Positions 1-10,316 of a stretch of DNA of 40,450 nucleotides are shown piece after piece. The notes below the pieces were generated by a model. That model saw only the letters and a list, made by a program, of their open reading frames with translations, ran no database searches and had not been told where the DNA came from. Made by a program: the position numbers and the translations under genes. This DNA comes from Elusimicrobia bacterium RIFOXYA12_FULL_51_18 (GTDB taxonomy: Bacteria > Elusimicrobiota > Elusimicrobia > Elusimicrobiales > UBA9959). How positions within the stretch are numbered: position 1 is the stretch's first letter; each line of letters opens with the position of its first letter. The stretch lies in assembly GCA_001800245.1 (NCBI GenBank), contig MGVA01000035.1, positions 1 through 40,450 on the forward strand, read 5' to 3'.

Positions 1-12
1 TTTACGCATCAT
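1..12 (-). CDS. 5' end of a gene leaving the window
   Basis: Only the first codons (Met-Met-Arg-Lys) are inside the window, so the product cannot be named. The start is supported by a strong Shine-Dalgarno sequence on the minus strand (AGGAGG at about 18-23, five bases before the ATG) and by a good promoter at 91-120. The roughly 70-base leader contains a hairpin (GGTGTA/TACACC, 27-52). Confidence 0.6.
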
Positions 13-90
13 AATGGCCTCCTACTGGTGTATTTTACTGCTTTTTTACACCTTAGGTCGGCCTAAAAAGCGGTCCAGTTTTTCCCGCCT

Positions 91-120
91 ATTATACTAC
101 GTCGCCGCTAACTCCATCAA
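91..120 (-). promoter_or_regulatory. Sigma-70-type promoter for the gene leaving the left edge
   Basis: On the minus strand TTGATG (115-120) and TATAAT (91-96) are separated by 18 bases. Transcription would start near 84 and read a leader with the 27-52 hairpin before the AGGAGG and ATG at 12. The boxes are seen directly; promoter activity is inferred. Confidence 0.6.
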
Positions 121-220
121 TTTACACAATTATTATCAGCATTCTACGGCTATTCCCCCTACCGGTTTCTACTTGCCGGCGCCCATAACATATTGTATAT
201 GGCAGGGAACTTTTTCTCCG

Positions 221-1627
221 TTATCCCTTCAAAATGTTGATAGCCCGCCACCCGCCGGCGTTGAACCTGCGGCCGAACACAAGGGCCAGCAGTGTTACGT
301 AAACAAGCGCCCAGACCCAGACGGACATAAGCGAGGCATGGGCACAATTTACCAGGTAATAGATACCCGGCACGAACAGCAGCCAGGCCAGCAGGCTTCC
401 CACTATCATCTGGAACCGCGTATCTCCCGCCCCCCTGAGGGCGTCGGCGAATATTATCGCTACGGCGTCAAAACATATATAGAAAGTGAGCACTTTCATC
501 AGCGGCCGGCTCGCCGCCAGGATCGGCAAAAACTCGGACGAATCCGGACTGCCGAAAATATCCACGAATACCCCCGGGAAAGCGAAGAAAAGAAAACCCA
601 TGAAAACCACATACAGTAGCGCCAATTTTACGGCATTGCGGGTTACTTTCACCGAGACATCCGGCTGCTGTTTACCTATATAGCGTCCCACAAGGGTCAG
701 GTTCGCCAACCCCAGGCCGATGACCGGCATGAAGGCTATCATATTGATGGAAGCGATGATATTATTGGCCGCGAGAGAATACTTATCCATATCTCCCACC
801 AGAAAAATAAAGACGCCGAAGGAAGCGATATCCAGAAAAAACCCCACGCCGTTGGGAGCGCCGTATTTTATAAGCCTTTTAAAAAGTCCCGGATGCACTC
901 CCACAAGGCGCGCGGTGCGGTATGCCCTGCGGTTCCCGGCGGAAAAGATGAGGGTAAGATAGATGATCAGCACGCAGGCCTGACCGATTACGGCGGCATA
1001 GGCCGCGCCGCTGATACCCAGTTCCGGCGCCGACCCCCTGCCGAAGATAAGCAGCCAGGAGAACAGGACACAGACGGCGTTGCCGGTCATATTGGCCGCC
1101 ATGGTAACCTTAGTGCGCCCCCGGCCTGTAAAAAAGGCGGCAAGGGCCGTATTCACGGTCACAAGAACACCGCCGGCATTCAGGATGGTGAAATATTGCT
1201 TTTCAAGAATTTTTACGGCTGCCGGATGGCCGGAAACATCTATCAGATACCGCCCGACCGGAGTCAGAGCCAGCAAAACAAGTCCGGAGATGAGCCCCAA
1301 CCACACTCCCTGCCACACAGCCACGGAAACGCTGGCGGCCTTGCCCTTGCCGTAATACTGGGCGACAAAAGCGTTCGTATAGGAAGTGGTCCCCATGAAA
1401 AAGCAAAGAAGGGTAAAACTGAGAATGCCGGCTGGAACGCAGGCGGCGAAGGCGTCGGCGCTGTAGCGCGAAAGGAATATGCGGTTGATAAACTGCATGA
1501 CGGTGTTGGAGGCGGTGGAAATAATAAGCGGGTAGGCGACGGACAAAAGTTCGGCCATGGAGCCGCTCTCAAAGCCCTTCTTCGTAAGAGATGGGATTTC
1601 TCCCTGTAAAATAATAGTTTCTTCCAT
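221..1627 (-). CDS. MATE family multidrug/metabolite efflux transporter
   Basis: A 468-residue polytopic membrane protein with about 12 hydrophobic helices in two similar halves, the usual size and layout of the MATE family (cation-coupled drug or metabolite export across the inner membrane). Family features are the N-terminal stretch with 'LLSVAYPLIISTAS' followed by 'FINRIFLSRYSADAFAA', and the second half starting near 'LIKYGAPNGVGFFLDIASF'. Substrate cannot be predicted. No clear ribosome binding site precedes the ATG at 1627; it was kept because it includes the hydrophilic segment before helix 1. The gene stands alone with about 130 bases before the next gene. Confidence 0.88.
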   Translation of the reverse strand: MEETIILQGEIPSLTKKGFESGSMAELLSVAYPLIISTASNTVMQFINRIFLSRYSADAFAACVPAGILSFTLLCFFMGTTSYTNAFVAQYYGKGKAASVSVAVWQGVWLGLISGLVLLALTPVGRYLIDVSGHPAAVKILEKQYFTILNAGGVLVTVNTALAAFFTGRGRTKVTMAANMTGNAVCVLFSWLLIFGRGSAPELGISGAAYAAVIGQACVLIIYLTLIFSAGNRRAYRTARLVGVHPGLFKRLIKYGAPNGVGFFLDIASFGVFIFLVGDMDKYSLAANNIIASINMIAFMPVIGLGLANLTLVGRYIGKQQPDVSVKVTRNAVKLALLYVVFMGFLFFAFPGVFVDIFGSPDSSEFLPILAASRPLMKVLTFYICFDAVAIIFADALRGAGDTRFQMIVGSLLAWLLFVPGIYYLVNCAHASLMSVWVWALVYVTLLALVFGRRFNAGGWRAINILKG

Positions 1628-1761
1628 TAAATAGGATTACTGAGGCAACAATATCCGCACCAGCCGGGCTGATTTCAGAACGGAACAGGGAACTCGGAAT
1701 GCGCTGCCTCCGGGCTATGAAGCGGAGCCTGACGCGGTTGCAGCCTAATGTCTGCGTGGGT

Positions 1762-2226
1762 TTATGACGCGGGAAGCATACGGCGGAAACGTTTGATGAA
1801 ATGATAAAATGCCGCCCAGGCTCCGACAGTTCCCGACCAGCAATGGATGTTTATAATATAGCCTTTAATGGATTTAGGAGGCGGCAAAAGCAGTACAAAA
1901 CCCAAAACAATGCAGACGCCGAAAGCGGCAAGAAGAATCCAGTTCCAGAAATTCCGGATCTGCTGTATGCCGGCCGGAAACCGGCGTTCGGCCGCTTCGG
2001 AAAGCACGGTCAGGGACGCCAGCAGAACTAAAATATGAACGATATACAGTTCAAGGAAATAGTTGTGACGTACCGGCGCCGGAACGGCCGGCGATGTGGC
2101 CTCCTCCGACGAAATCCGAACGGACTTATTATTTACGCCTCCCGGCGGAACAGCGGCCGCCGGAACGCTGAAGGCGTATATGAACATTGCTGCAATAAAT
2201 AAACCGACCTGAATAAAACGCGTCAT
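1762..2226 (-). CDS. Small membrane protein, cytochrome b-like (DUF4405-type?)
   Basis: A 154-residue protein with a cleavable-looking signal sequence (residues 1-25, ending near 'SVPAAAVPP'), a linker, then two hydrophobic helices (about 55-78 and 92-117) and a third weakly hydrophobic segment carrying 'NIHCWSGTVGAWAAFYH'. Histidines sit in or at the ends of the helices (YIVHIL, NIHCW, FYHFIKR), as in small cytochrome b561/DUF4405-like haem-binding membrane proteins. An AAAGGA ribosome binding site precedes the ATG. Haem binding is inferred from the histidine pattern only. Confidence 0.6.
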   Translation of the reverse strand: MTRFIQVGLFIAAMFIYAFSVPAAAVPPGGVNNKSVRISSEEATSPAVPAPVRHNYFLELYIVHILVLLASLTVLSEAAERRFPAGIQQIRNFWNWILLAAFGVCIVLGFVLLLPPPKSIKGYIINIHCWSGTVGAWAAFYHFIKRFRRMLPAS

Positions 2227-2347
2227 AAAAATTCCTTTACCGCCGCTTTTCAGATGAAAAAGCCGTTGCTCTTCGGAGTTTTCTCACCATCGGCCATGAA
2301 GCCGCTCTCAAATCCATATAAACAAGCGACGGCTGTTTTCTGAACCG

Positions 2348-2902
2348 TTAGTGATTTAGCATATCCGCGTAAGCGCCTTCCAGGAGATCCGTTTCACCTA
2401 TGGCAAGGCGCCGCATAAAATCTTTTGCCAAAGCCTCCCCCTCTTCGAAGGCTTGTCCGTCTTTCATACAGACTTCCAGCTCGATAAACCGGCCCAGGCC
2501 CTCAACTTCGTCAAAATGTATCCGGGTTTGGCCGGACAAGAATAAGAGACGCTTCTTTTTGACGGTCTTACCGCGGCCCAAGGCGGCGCCAAGGAGGGTT
2601 TTCATTGATTGCGGATCTCTGACAGGGGAAGGATAATAAACCGAACTCTTAGGCCCCTTTTGGTTGAAGCGCCTGTAAAAGATCAGATAGCTCTCTCCGC
2701 CTTCGATAATACGGAGTTTCAACCGCCCTTCAGGGCACTCGGCCGCCTGAGGCGCACCGTGCCTTGTTACGGCATCTGCGCAAGTATTGAAGAAAATGTC
2801 TTCCTGGATCAATTCTTCGGTCTTATCAGCAAGCGCGCGGGCCAGCGCGATCTGCCCGTCCCAATCCGCCGCCCTGGCCTTTATCTCAATATTGGAAGGC
2901 AT
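2348..2902 (-). CDS. CYTH domain protein (class IV adenylate cyclase-like)
   Basis: A 184-residue single-domain CYTH protein. The domain signature ExExK appears at the N terminus as 'NIEIKAR'; downstream are 'GRLKLRIIE', 'YLIFYRR', 'VKKKRLLF' and 'IHFDEVEGLGRFIELEV', giving the alternating charged strands of the triphosphate tunnel fold, and a C-terminal 'LLEGAYADML'. The family includes CyaB-type adenylate cyclases, thiamine triphosphatases and inorganic triphosphatases; length and motifs fit the CyaB-like branch but the substrate cannot be settled. The ATG lies six bases after the typA stop, so the two are probably cotranscribed. Confidence 0.85.
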   Translation of the reverse strand: MPSNIEIKARAADWDGQIALARALADKTEELIQEDIFFNTCADAVTRHGAPQAAECPEGRLKLRIIEGGESYLIFYRRFNQKGPKSSVYYPSPVRDPQSMKTLLGAALGRGKTVKKKRLLFLSGQTRIHFDEVEGLGRFIELEVCMKDGQAFEEGEALAKDFMRRLAIGETDLLEGAYADMLNH

Positions 2903-2908
2903 AACCCG

Positions 2909-4747
2909 CTAAAAATATTCCTTCTCTCCCCTCTTGCGGAGGGAATGGTCCAGGACCTTTTTGCGGAGGCGCAGTGATTTGGGCGTGACTTCCACATACT
3001 CGTCTTCCTCGACATACTCTATGGCCTGCTCAAGGCTCATATTAACAGGCGGCGTCAGAGTGATGGCCATGTCGGAGGTTGAAGACCGCATGTTGGTCTG
3101 TTTTTTCTCTTTACAGGGATTCACCACCAGATCGTTTGAACGACAATGTTCGCCCACTATCTGGCCGGAGTAAACATCCTGGTTCGGGCCGATAAACATG
3201 ATGCCGTGGTCCTGCAGGCCGTTCAGCGCGTAGCCGGCCGACTTGCCGGCCTCTTTTGCGATGAACACTCCGTTACGCTTCGGGGCCTGGAACCCCCCTT
3301 CGGGCATGAAGCCGTGAAAGTTATGGTGCATCAGGCCGGCCCCCTTGGTCAGGGTCATGAACTCAGACTTAAAGCCTATGAGAGCCCTGGATGAAACCAC
3401 ATATTCAAAACGTACGCGCCCGTCGTCGCCGACCTTCATATCCTTCATCTGGGCGCCCCGGCGGCCCAGCGCTTCCATCGCGGCGCCCTGAAACGCGGAC
3501 GGTGAATCCAGGACCAGGTATTCCACCGGCTCTACGGTGACGCCGTTCTCCTGATGAGTTATGACCACCATTTTGGAAACGCAAAGTTCAAAGCCTTCCC
3601 GGCGCATGGTCTCGATAAGGATAGCCAGGTGCAATTCTCCACGACCGGCGACTTTAAAACCGGACTGACCGGGAACATCCTCCACTTTGAGGCCCACATT
3701 GACCTGCTGTTCGCGGTAAAGCCTTTCCTTGAGCTGGGTGGCGGTCACGAATTTACCTTCACGGCCGGAAAAAGGACCATCATTGGCGTAAAATTCCATG
3801 GAAAGCGTAGGCAATTCTATCTCAAGGCCGGGCAGGACCCCCGGAGCATCGACCGAAGAGACCGTGTCTCCGACTTCTATGCCTTCAAGACCGGCCATAG
3901 CCACGATATCACCGGAGCGCGCCGTTAGTACGGGCACACGGGTCAGGCCCTTGAAGCCCATCAATTGTACCACCTTGCGCGTGACAGGTTGGGAGATGGG
4001 CGACGCCAGAGAGATCATCGTCCCCGTTGCCACCGTTCCCTGGAAGATCCTGCCTATCCCTATGCGTCCGGTATAAGAACTGTAGTCCAGCATAGTCACA
4101 AGCATCCGCAAAGGTTCGGCGTCCATATCCAACGGACCCGGAACGTACTTGAGGATGGTTTCAAAAAGATAAGAAAGGTCGTTGGTCTTGACGTGATAAT
4201 CCTTGGAAGCCCAACCATCGCGCCCCACGGCATAAACAGTGGGAAAGTCCAGTTGATGATCGCTGGCGCCAAGTTCCATAAAAAGAGCGAAGATCTTATC
4301 CAAAACAGCGTGGGGGTCGCAGTTTGGACGATCCACCTTGTTGACTACAACAATGGGCCTGAGCCCGAGAGCCAGGGCTTTCTTAAGAACAAACCGGGTC
4401 TGCGGCATGGGACCGTCCAAAGCATCCACCAGCAGCAGAACCCCGTCCACCATGCGGAGTACGCGCTCAACCTCGCTGCCGAAGTCGGCGTGACCGGGCG
4501 TGTCCACAATATGTATGGTTGTGTCTTTGTACTTGACCGCCGTGTTTTTTGAAAGTATGGTGATGCCGCGCTCGCGTTCCAGGTCGTTGGAGTCCATTAT
4601 GCACTCGCGGGATTCGCCGCTCTTGTCCTTGAAGGCGCCTGTCTGCTTGAGCATGGCATCCAACAGCGTCGTCTTGCCATGGTCTACGTGGGCAATAATG
4701 GCTATATTGCGAAGATCCTGCCTGCGCTTTGCCGTGTCATGTTGCAT
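2909..4747 (-). CDS. typA: Ribosome-associated GTPase TypA/BipA
   Basis: About 612 residues, the standard length of TypA/BipA, an EF-G-like translational GTPase that binds the 70S ribosome and helps 50S assembly and stress or cold adaptation. Visible motifs: G1 'AHVDHGKTT', G3 'DTPGHADFG', G4 '[13 protein letters not shown]', then EF-Tu-like domain 2, an EF-G-type domain ('[21 protein letters not shown]') and the TypA-specific C-terminal domain ('[14 protein letters not shown]', '[18 protein letters not shown]'). The reading frame is open to 4789, but the ATG at 4747 ('[18 protein letters not shown]') is preceded by AGGAG at a workable distance and matches family N termini. CYTH follows after six bases. 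Confidence 0.96.
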   Translation of the reverse strand: MQHDTAKRRQDLRNIAIIAHVDHGKTTLLDAMLKQTGAFKDKSGESRECIMDSNDLERERGITILSKNTAVKYKDTTIHIVDTPGHADFGSEVERVLRMVDGVLLLVDALDGPMPQTRFVLKKALALGLRPIVVVNKVDRPNCDPHAVLDKIFALFMELGASDHQLDFPTVYAVGRDGWASKDYHVKTNDLSYLFETILKYVPGPLDMDAEPLRMLVTMLDYSSYTGRIGIGRIFQGTVATGTMISLASPISQPVTRKVVQLMGFKGLTRVPVLTARSGDIVAMAGLEGIEVGDTVSSVDAPGVLPGLEIELPTLSMEFYANDGPFSGREGKFVTATQLKERLYREQQVNVGLKVEDVPGQSGFKVAGRGELHLAILIETMRREGFELCVSKMVVITHQENGVTVEPVEYLVLDSPSAFQGAAMEALGRRGAQMKDMKVGDDGRVRFEYVVSSRALIGFKSEFMTLTKGAGLMHHNFHGFMPEGGFQAPKRNGVFIAKEAGKSAGYALNGLQDHGIMFIGPNQDVYSGQIVGEHCRSNDLVVNPCKEKKQTNMRSSTSDMAITLTPPVNMSLEQAIEYVEEDEYVEVTPKSLRLRKKVLDHSLRKRGEKEYF

Positions 4748-4818
4748 GAATGATAAATCTCCTAAACCCGAATTGGCGCAGATCAACACATTTAGCGGCT
4801 ATGATGATCCGTATTCCT

Positions 4819-6633
4819 CTATCTGTGTTCAGCCGCGTTTTCCAGCGCTTTTAACTCTTCCGCGGCGGCGGCTATCTTGTTCTCAAGGGCGCGTACTTTA
4901 TCGCCCAGTTCCTGCACCTGTTTATAATCCGAATAGATCTCGGGCGAAGCCATCTTAGCGGCCAGCGTTTCCACCGTTTTCCTGGAATACGCCATCTCTT
5001 TTTTCAGGGTATCCGCGCGCTTGAGGCGCTTGCGGGCATCGGAATCCTGCCGTTTTTTCTCTTCCCAATTCACTCCGTCGGACGCGGCGGCATCCGGCCC
5101 GGGGCTGGCGGCCGGAGCGTTGCGTTCCTCCTCAGCCTGCAGCTGCTGCTGACGGTGACGAAAATAATCGTAATTTCCGGGATAAACGGTGGTCTTGCCT
5201 TTTTCTATGTGCACCACAGAATCGGCCAGGGCGTTTATAAAATACAGGTCGTGGCTGATAAAACACAGGGTGCCCTCAAATTCTTTCAGCGCGCCCACAA
5301 GGGCTTCCACGCTGGGGATATCAAGGTGGGTGGTCGGCTCGTCCATAAGCAGGACGTTGGGCGGATCCAGCAGCAATTTTACCAGCATAAGGCGGCTTTT
5401 CTCGCCCCCGCTCAGCACCCCCGCTTTCTTAAATACGTTGTCGCCGGGAAAAAGAAAGGTGCCCAGCACGGTCCGGACCATAAGCTCCGGGTTCATCCGG
5501 TCGTTATCCATGGCTTCCTGCAGCACGGTCTTGCGCGGGTCCAGGATGCCTTCGCGATGCTGGGAGAAATACCCCGTCTTAACGTTGAGGCCGAGCGCGC
5601 GCTCCCCGGAATCCGGCTCTATAACTCCGGCGAGCATTTTCAAAAGCGTGGATTTGCCCGCGCCGTTATGGCCGACAAAGGCCATCTTCTGGCCGCGCAG
5701 CAGCGAGAAATCGAAATTCTCGTAAACGCGTATCGCCTCATGGCCCGGGACCTGGTAAACCTTATTGATGTTTTTAAGCTCCAGCACTTTGGTGCCGGTG
5801 CGTGAGGGCTGAGGAAAGCGTATTTTGACCGTTTTGGTCTCTACCGGAAGCGTCACCAGTTCCAGTTTTTCAAGCCTCTTGATCATGCTCTGCACCCGTG
5901 AAGCGGTGGAAACACGGGCCCGGTTGCGCGCTATAAAATCCTCCATCTCGGCTATCTGGTCCTGCTGCATCCGCCAGGCGGAATATAGTTTTTCTTTTTC
6001 GGACTCGCGCTGGGCCAGGAAATGCTCATAATCCCCATGATAGGCGCGCAAGGTCCTGTCCTGCACCGAGATGATGGCGTTGCAAACGGTGTTTATGAAC
6101 GCGCGGTCGTGTGAGATCACAAAAACCGCTCCTTCGTAATAGCCCAGATAATCCTGCAGCCACAGGAGAGAGTCGAGGTCCAGATGGTTTGTGGGTTCGT
6201 CGAGCAGCAACAGATCCGGCTTCTTGACCAGAAGGCGGGCCATGGCCGCGCGCATAGCCCAACCGCCGCTCAGCGTATTAACTTTCCGGTCGAAATCGGA
6301 AACTTTAAAACCAAGCCCCATCAGTATGGCCTTGGCTTCAGCTTCCTTGCGTCCGCTGTAATCCTCCACGCCGTCCAGGGTCTCCTGAATGACCGTCCGT
6401 TCCGAGGTCGGGGCGTTCTCCTGCGGCAGATAGCCTACCACCACGCCTTTTTTGAACTGGATCTCGCCGCTGTCCGCTTCTTCCTCCCGCAGCATCATTT
6501 TGAAAAGAGTGGATTTGCCGGAACCATTGGGCCCGACAAGCGCGAAGCGTTCCCCCTCGTTGATCTGGAGGGAGGCGTCCTCTAACAAAGTCTGGCTGCC
6601 GAAAGATTTAGAGACGTTCCTGATGGTTATCAT
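4819..6633 (-). CDS. ABC-F family ATP-binding protein
   Basis: A 604-residue protein with two ABC cassettes in one chain and no membrane segments, the layout of ABC-F ribosome-acting ATPases (EttA/Uup/YheS type). Cassette 1: Walker A 'GPNGSGKST', signature 'LSGGWAMRAAMA', Walker B 'LLLLDEPTNHLD'. Cassette 2: 'GHNGAGKST', 'LSGGEKSRLMLV', 'VLLMDEPTTHLD'. A long linker with 'EDFIARNRARVSTASRVQSMIKRLEKLE' character joins them. The C terminus (about 520-604) is a charged helical hairpin rich in K/E/A, as in Uup-like members. Specific ABC-F subfamily is uncertain. It lies 71 bases upstream of typA on the same strand, so both may be one translation-related unit. Confidence 0.93.
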   Translation of the reverse strand: MITIRNVSKSFGSQTLLEDASLQINEGERFALVGPNGSGKSTLFKMMLREEEADSGEIQFKKGVVVGYLPQENAPTSERTVIQETLDGVEDYSGRKEAEAKAILMGLGFKVSDFDRKVNTLSGGWAMRAAMARLLVKKPDLLLLDEPTNHLDLDSLLWLQDYLGYYEGAVFVISHDRAFINTVCNAIISVQDRTLRAYHGDYEHFLAQRESEKEKLYSAWRMQQDQIAEMEDFIARNRARVSTASRVQSMIKRLEKLELVTLPVETKTVKIRFPQPSRTGTKVLELKNINKVYQVPGHEAIRVYENFDFSLLRGQKMAFVGHNGAGKSTLLKMLAGVIEPDSGERALGLNVKTGYFSQHREGILDPRKTVLQEAMDNDRMNPELMVRTVLGTFLFPGDNVFKKAGVLSGGEKSRLMLVKLLLDPPNVLLMDEPTTHLDIPSVEALVGALKEFEGTLCFISHDLYFINALADSVVHIEKGKTTVYPGNYDYFRHRQQQLQAEEERNAPAASPGPDAAASDGVNWEEKKRQDSDARKRLKRADTLKKEMAYSRKTVETLAAKMASPEIYSDYKQVQELGDKVRALENKIAAAAEELKALENAAEHR

Positions 6634-6756
6634 ATATGCACAAACCGATCCCTGACGGGGTAGCGCGTATTTTCAGAGCCTTGTTAAGGGATAAAAAACT
6701 ATCCTGAAATTAACACAAGGAAGCTGGGGGTGCCGATTCGGACCGCTCCGGCGATG

Positions 6757-8685
6757 CTACGGATATATTTTAGCATTTTCATGCTTTAAAAACAGGATGG
6801 AAAGCGGAGGAAGGGTCACTCTGAGGGAAAAAGGCCGGCCGTGGGAGGGAATATTCTGGGCGTCGGCGCCGCCGAAATTACCCATTCCGCCGCCCCAATA
6901 GGCCGAAGCGTCGCTGTTAAGCAGCTCTTTCCAGAAACCGCCCCGCGGCACTCCTACACGGTAATCCGTCCGCGGCACTGAAGTAAAATTGAATATCGCC
7001 AGGATCATTTCCTCTGCGCCCCGGCTTTTCCGCAGGAAAGCCAGCACGCTTTGCTGGGAATCGTTTGCGTCTATCCATTCGAATCCTGCCGGATCGCAGT
7101 TTAATTCGTGCAGCGCGGGTTCGGACCGGTAAGCGAAGTTAAGATCAGCGACCCACTTCTGCATCCCGTAGTGGGGCTCATGTTCCGTCAAGTGCCAATC
7201 CAGGCTCCGTTCATGGTTCCATTCCGCCCATTGTGCGAACTCGCCGCCCATAAAAATAAGTTTGTGTCCGGACTGGGCGAACATGGCGCCGTACAAAAGC
7301 CTCAGGTTCGCGAATTTCTGCCAATCGTTCCCCGCCATTTTATCCAGAAGTGATCTTTTCCCGTGTACCACTTCGTCATGAGAAAGGGGTAGGACAAAAT
7401 TCTCCCCGAACGCGTAGAGCATACGGAAGGTTAGAGCGTTATGATGATATTTACGGTATACCGGATCCTTTGTCATATACCGCAGGGTATCATGCATCCA
7501 GCCCATATCCCATTTCAACCCGAAGCCCAGGCCGCCAAGGTAAGTCGGCCGCGAAACCATCGGCCAGGACGTGGACTCCTCCGCGTAGGTCTGGGTATCC
7601 GGATAATTTTCATAGACGACATGATTAAATTGTTTTAGAAAAGCGATAGCCTCCAGATTCTCGTTGCCGCCGTGGCTGTTAGGGATCCACTCGCCCTTCT
7701 TCCTTGAATAATCCAGGTACAGCATGGAAGCGACAGCGTCTACCCGCAGGCCGTCCACATGGTATTTATCCAGCCAGAACAGCGCGCTGCTCAGCAGGAA
7801 ACTCTTTACTTCGTTGCGCCCGAAATTAAAAATAGAACTTTTCCAGTCCGGATGCACGCCCTGTTTGGGATCGGCGTGCTCATAGAGATGCGTACCGTCG
7901 AAGTATTCCAGGCCGTGCGCGTCGGCCGGGAAATGCGCCGGAACCCAGTCCAGAATAACCCCGATGCCGTTTTGATGAAGAGTATCGATCAGGCGCATCA
8001 GGTCCTGCGGACTGCCGTAACGGCTGGTGGGAGAAAAATAACCGATCGTCTGATAACCCCATGACCCATAAAAAGGATGTTCCGTGACGGGCATTAATTC
8101 AACGTGGGTAAACCCCATCCGCTTTACGTATTCCGTCAACTTGTCCGCCATTTCCATATAGGTTAAAGAGCGGTTCCCCTCTTCCGGAACGCGCATCCAG
8201 GAACCAAGATGCACCTCATAGATCGAAACCGGATTTTTTAGACCATTAACCCGGCCCCGGGTCCGCATCCATTCGGAATCTCTCCATGCGTAATCCATGG
8301 ACCAGACTACGGACGCGGTTTTGGGAGGAACTTCGGAAGCGAATGCCAGCGGATCCGCTTTTTCTCCGTGAAAGCCGGCGTATCTGGAAACGATATGATA
8401 TTTGTAATTGTGCCCCTGCTTAACCCCCGGGATAAACCCTTCCCAAATGCCGGAACGGGCCCGTTGCTTCAAAGCATTGCCGGTTTTATTCCAGCCGTTG
8501 AAATCCCCCATCACATAAACTTTAGCCGCGTTGGGCGCCCAGACTGCGAAGTGCGTCCCCTCCGCCGAACCTCGGACAACCGGGTGAGCGCCGAATTTTT
8601 CGTACAGGCGCACGTTATTGCCTTCGTTAAAAAGATAGATATCCTGGTCGGTAAGCAACTGCGCGTCGCTGGAAAGTTTTTTCAT
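6757..8685 (-). CDS. glgB: 1,4-alpha-glucan branching enzyme GlgB
   Basis: About 642 residues; makes alpha-1,6 branches in glycogen. Order: N-terminal CBM48 ('[23 protein letters not shown]'), GH13 barrel with 'YEVHLGSW', '[11 protein letters not shown]', nucleophile region '[11 protein letters not shown]', acid/base region '[10 protein letters not shown]' and '[14 protein letters not shown]', then a C-terminal all-beta domain. The usual GlgB length is 620-730, so this is the short form with one N-terminal domain. ATG at 8685 lies five bases after the stop of the methyltransferase gene; an in-frame TTG at 8694 would overlap that stop. Either way the two are translationally linked. No other glycogen genes are in the window. 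Confidence 0.95.
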   Translation of the reverse strand: MKKLSSDAQLLTDQDIYLFNEGNNVRLYEKFGAHPVVRGSAEGTHFAVWAPNAAKVYVMGDFNGWNKTGNALKQRARSGIWEGFIPGVKQGHNYKYHIVSRYAGFHGEKADPLAFASEVPPKTASVVWSMDYAWRDSEWMRTRGRVNGLKNPVSIYEVHLGSWMRVPEEGNRSLTYMEMADKLTEYVKRMGFTHVELMPVTEHPFYGSWGYQTIGYFSPTSRYGSPQDLMRLIDTLHQNGIGVILDWVPAHFPADAHGLEYFDGTHLYEHADPKQGVHPDWKSSIFNFGRNEVKSFLLSSALFWLDKYHVDGLRVDAVASMLYLDYSRKKGEWIPNSHGGNENLEAIAFLKQFNHVVYENYPDTQTYAEESTSWPMVSRPTYLGGLGFGLKWDMGWMHDTLRYMTKDPVYRKYHHNALTFRMLYAFGENFVLPLSHDEVVHGKRSLLDKMAGNDWQKFANLRLLYGAMFAQSGHKLIFMGGEFAQWAEWNHERSLDWHLTEHEPHYGMQKWVADLNFAYRSEPALHELNCDPAGFEWIDANDSQQSVLAFLRKSRGAEEMILAIFNFTSVPRTDYRVGVPRGGFWKELLNSDASAYWGGGMGNFGGADAQNIPSHGRPFSLRVTLPPLSILFLKHENAKIYP

Positions 8686-8690
8686 ATTAA

Positions 8691-9896
8691 TCAATAAACC
8701 CGCGCCCAGATGGCCTTGAGGTACTCGCCTTCCGGGTAGTCGGAGGCCACCGGATGATCGGCGCCGGCGCCGGACTTCCTAAAGATGTGCGCGCGCCGCC
8801 CCGCGTTGGCGGCCGAAGTGCGCACAAGGTACGCGAACTCCTCCATAGAGACCATGCCGCTGCACGAGCAAGTCACGAACAGGCCGCCCTCGGCCACCAG
8901 CGACAGCGCGAGGCGGTTAAAATCCCTGTATTTAAAAATGCCGTATTCCCTATCTTCCCGCGAAGCCACCAGTTTGTAGGGGTCCAGGATTACCATGTCG
9001 TATTTTTTGCTGTTCTGGAACATCTGCCGCATATAAGGGAAAGCGTCGGAACAGACGGGGTCTATCTTGACTTTGTTAATATTGGCGTTCCGCTTCGCAA
9101 GTTCCACAGCCTCGGGATCCAGCTCCACGCAGGTCACCTCTTTGGCCCCGCCCAGTTTCATAGCGTAGATGCCGAAACCGCCGGTATAGGAACAGATGTC
9201 CAGAACGCTCCGGCCTTCCGCGAGCGTAGAGGCGTAAAGCCGGTTGTCGCGCTGGTCGCAGAAAAAACCGGTCTTATGTCCGCCGGCCAGGTCCACTTCG
9301 AATAGCACGCCATTTTCAGTGACACGGATCTTTTTTTCAGGCCCGGCGGCCCCAGGTTTTCCGCCGGAGGCGGACCCGCCGGTTTGTTTGGCGGGCAGCG
9401 TAAAACCTTCCATAGTTTCCGTGTAGGAACTGGCGCGATGATGGAAGACGGCTTTCGGAAAGTGTTCCCTGAAGGCCGCCTCAAGCATAGGAGCCAGCCG
9501 GTACATTGCGAAAGAATAAAATTCAAGCACAATGTTGTCTCCGTAAATATCCACCACCAGGCCGGGCAGGCCGTCGCCGTAGTCGTGGACCAGGCGGTAG
9601 GCGTTGCCGGTCTTATCAAGCTTAAGCACATTGTGCCGGAAGTCCACGGCGCGGGCCACCTGTCTTTTTATGAAAGCCTCAACATTGAACTTGTCGGGGT
9701 TTTCCCTGCTGAAAATTCGCAGGGCGATCTGGCTGCGGGGATTAAAGAGTCCCACTCCGTAGGGCCGGTCGTTTTTGTCATAGACGGCGACTATCTCGCC
9801 GGCCGAGGCCCCCTCAACGGAACCGATCATCCGCCTGAAGGCGTTGGGTCCGGCCGGAGCGTAGGCAAGTTTTACTTTCGGCAGTGGTCTATTCAT
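8691..9896 (-). CDS. Class I SAM-dependent rRNA methyltransferase, RlmI-like
   Basis: A 401-residue protein of the COG1092 type: an N-terminal PUA-like domain (about 1-75), a central EEHEE-like segment and a C-terminal Rossmann methyltransferase domain. Motifs: '[14 protein letters not shown]', SAM-binding '[15 protein letters not shown]', '[16 protein letters not shown]', motif IV '[14 protein letters not shown]' and the catalytic-cysteine motif '[10 protein letters not shown]'. These enzymes make m5C in 23S rRNA. Motif IV normally reads DPPKL/DPPxF; here the second proline is Tyr. A G/A-rich linker (about 167-180, '[17 protein letters not shown]') is inserted before the methyltransferase domain. 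The upstream 400 bases hold the inverted repeat described at 9964-10248, which would be this gene's leader if cotranscribed. Confidence 0.88.
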   Translation of the reverse strand: MNRPLPKVKLAYAPAGPNAFRRMIGSVEGASAGEIVAVYDKNDRPYGVGLFNPRSQIALRIFSRENPDKFNVEAFIKRQVARAVDFRHNVLKLDKTGNAYRLVHDYGDGLPGLVVDIYGDNIVLEFYSFAMYRLAPMLEAAFREHFPKAVFHHRASSYTETMEGFTLPAKQTGGSASGGKPGAAGPEKKIRVTENGVLFEVDLAGGHKTGFFCDQRDNRLYASTLAEGRSVLDICSYTGGFGIYAMKLGGAKEVTCVELDPEAVELAKRNANINKVKIDPVCSDAFPYMRQMFQNSKKYDMVILDPYKLVASREDREYGIFKYRDFNRLALSLVAEGGLFVTCSCSGMVSMEEFAYLVRTSAANAGRRAHIFRKSGAGADHPVASDYPEGEYLKAIWARVY

Positions 9897-9963
9897 GATG
9901 TTATACTACTAAAATAGCAATTTGCGACCGCTTTATAAAGGAAAGCAGAGAACTTCACACTTA

Positions 9964-10248
9964 GCTGATTAACTTTGGGTTAGGGAACCGCGAGATGCCC
10001 AGTCGGGGCGCCGGCGGATCTTCTGCGCGCTCCGGGTCCGGGTTTTACGGGGAAGGAGACCGGGGTCTTACGCCGGCTGCGGAACGCGCCGGCCCACACA
10101 GTGGTCCGGCTTGAACGGTCCTCGCCGTCGCTAATGTCAGCGATGCGCTCCAGACCCCGGTCTCAAAACCCTCCGAATGGAGCGCGCAGGAAACCCGCCG
10201 CCGCCCCAGCTTTGCAATCCTGCGACTCTGAACCCAAAGCCAACCAGC
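9964..10248 (-). ncRNA. Candidate structured RNA: long nested inverted repeat
   Basis: Five complementary segments are nested in order: 9964-9981 with 10231-10248, 10005-10017 with 10195-10207, 10023-10033 with 10179-10189, 10040-10046 with 10165-10171, and 10056-10068 with 10152-10164 (13 bp perfect). The apical 10069-10151 carries small hairpins (about 10088-10110, 10114-10127, 10128-10143). In the outer 18-bp stem the three non-Watson-Crick positions are A/C on the plus strand, hence G.U on the minus strand, favouring a minus-strand RNA. It contains no convincing ORF. It may be a free ncRNA, a leader of the methyltransferase gene, or the remains of a palindromic mobile element. It matches none of RNase P, tmRNA or SRP signatures that I looked for. 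Confidence 0.5.
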
Positions 10249-10316
10249 ACGGCGTTACCTTATAAGCAGTTTACAGGGAGCGGGATTTATAGATAAACTA
10301 TTTGCGAGGACACTTT

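Noticed and set aside
893-1609. Long plus-strand ORF opposite the MATE gene
   Set aside because: Antisense shadow of a well-supported membrane transporter; translation is Gly/Arg/His-rich without domain features.
9964-10248. Structured region as RNase P RNA, tmRNA or SRP RNA
   Set aside because: None of the conserved core sequences of these RNAs that I looked for is present on either strand.
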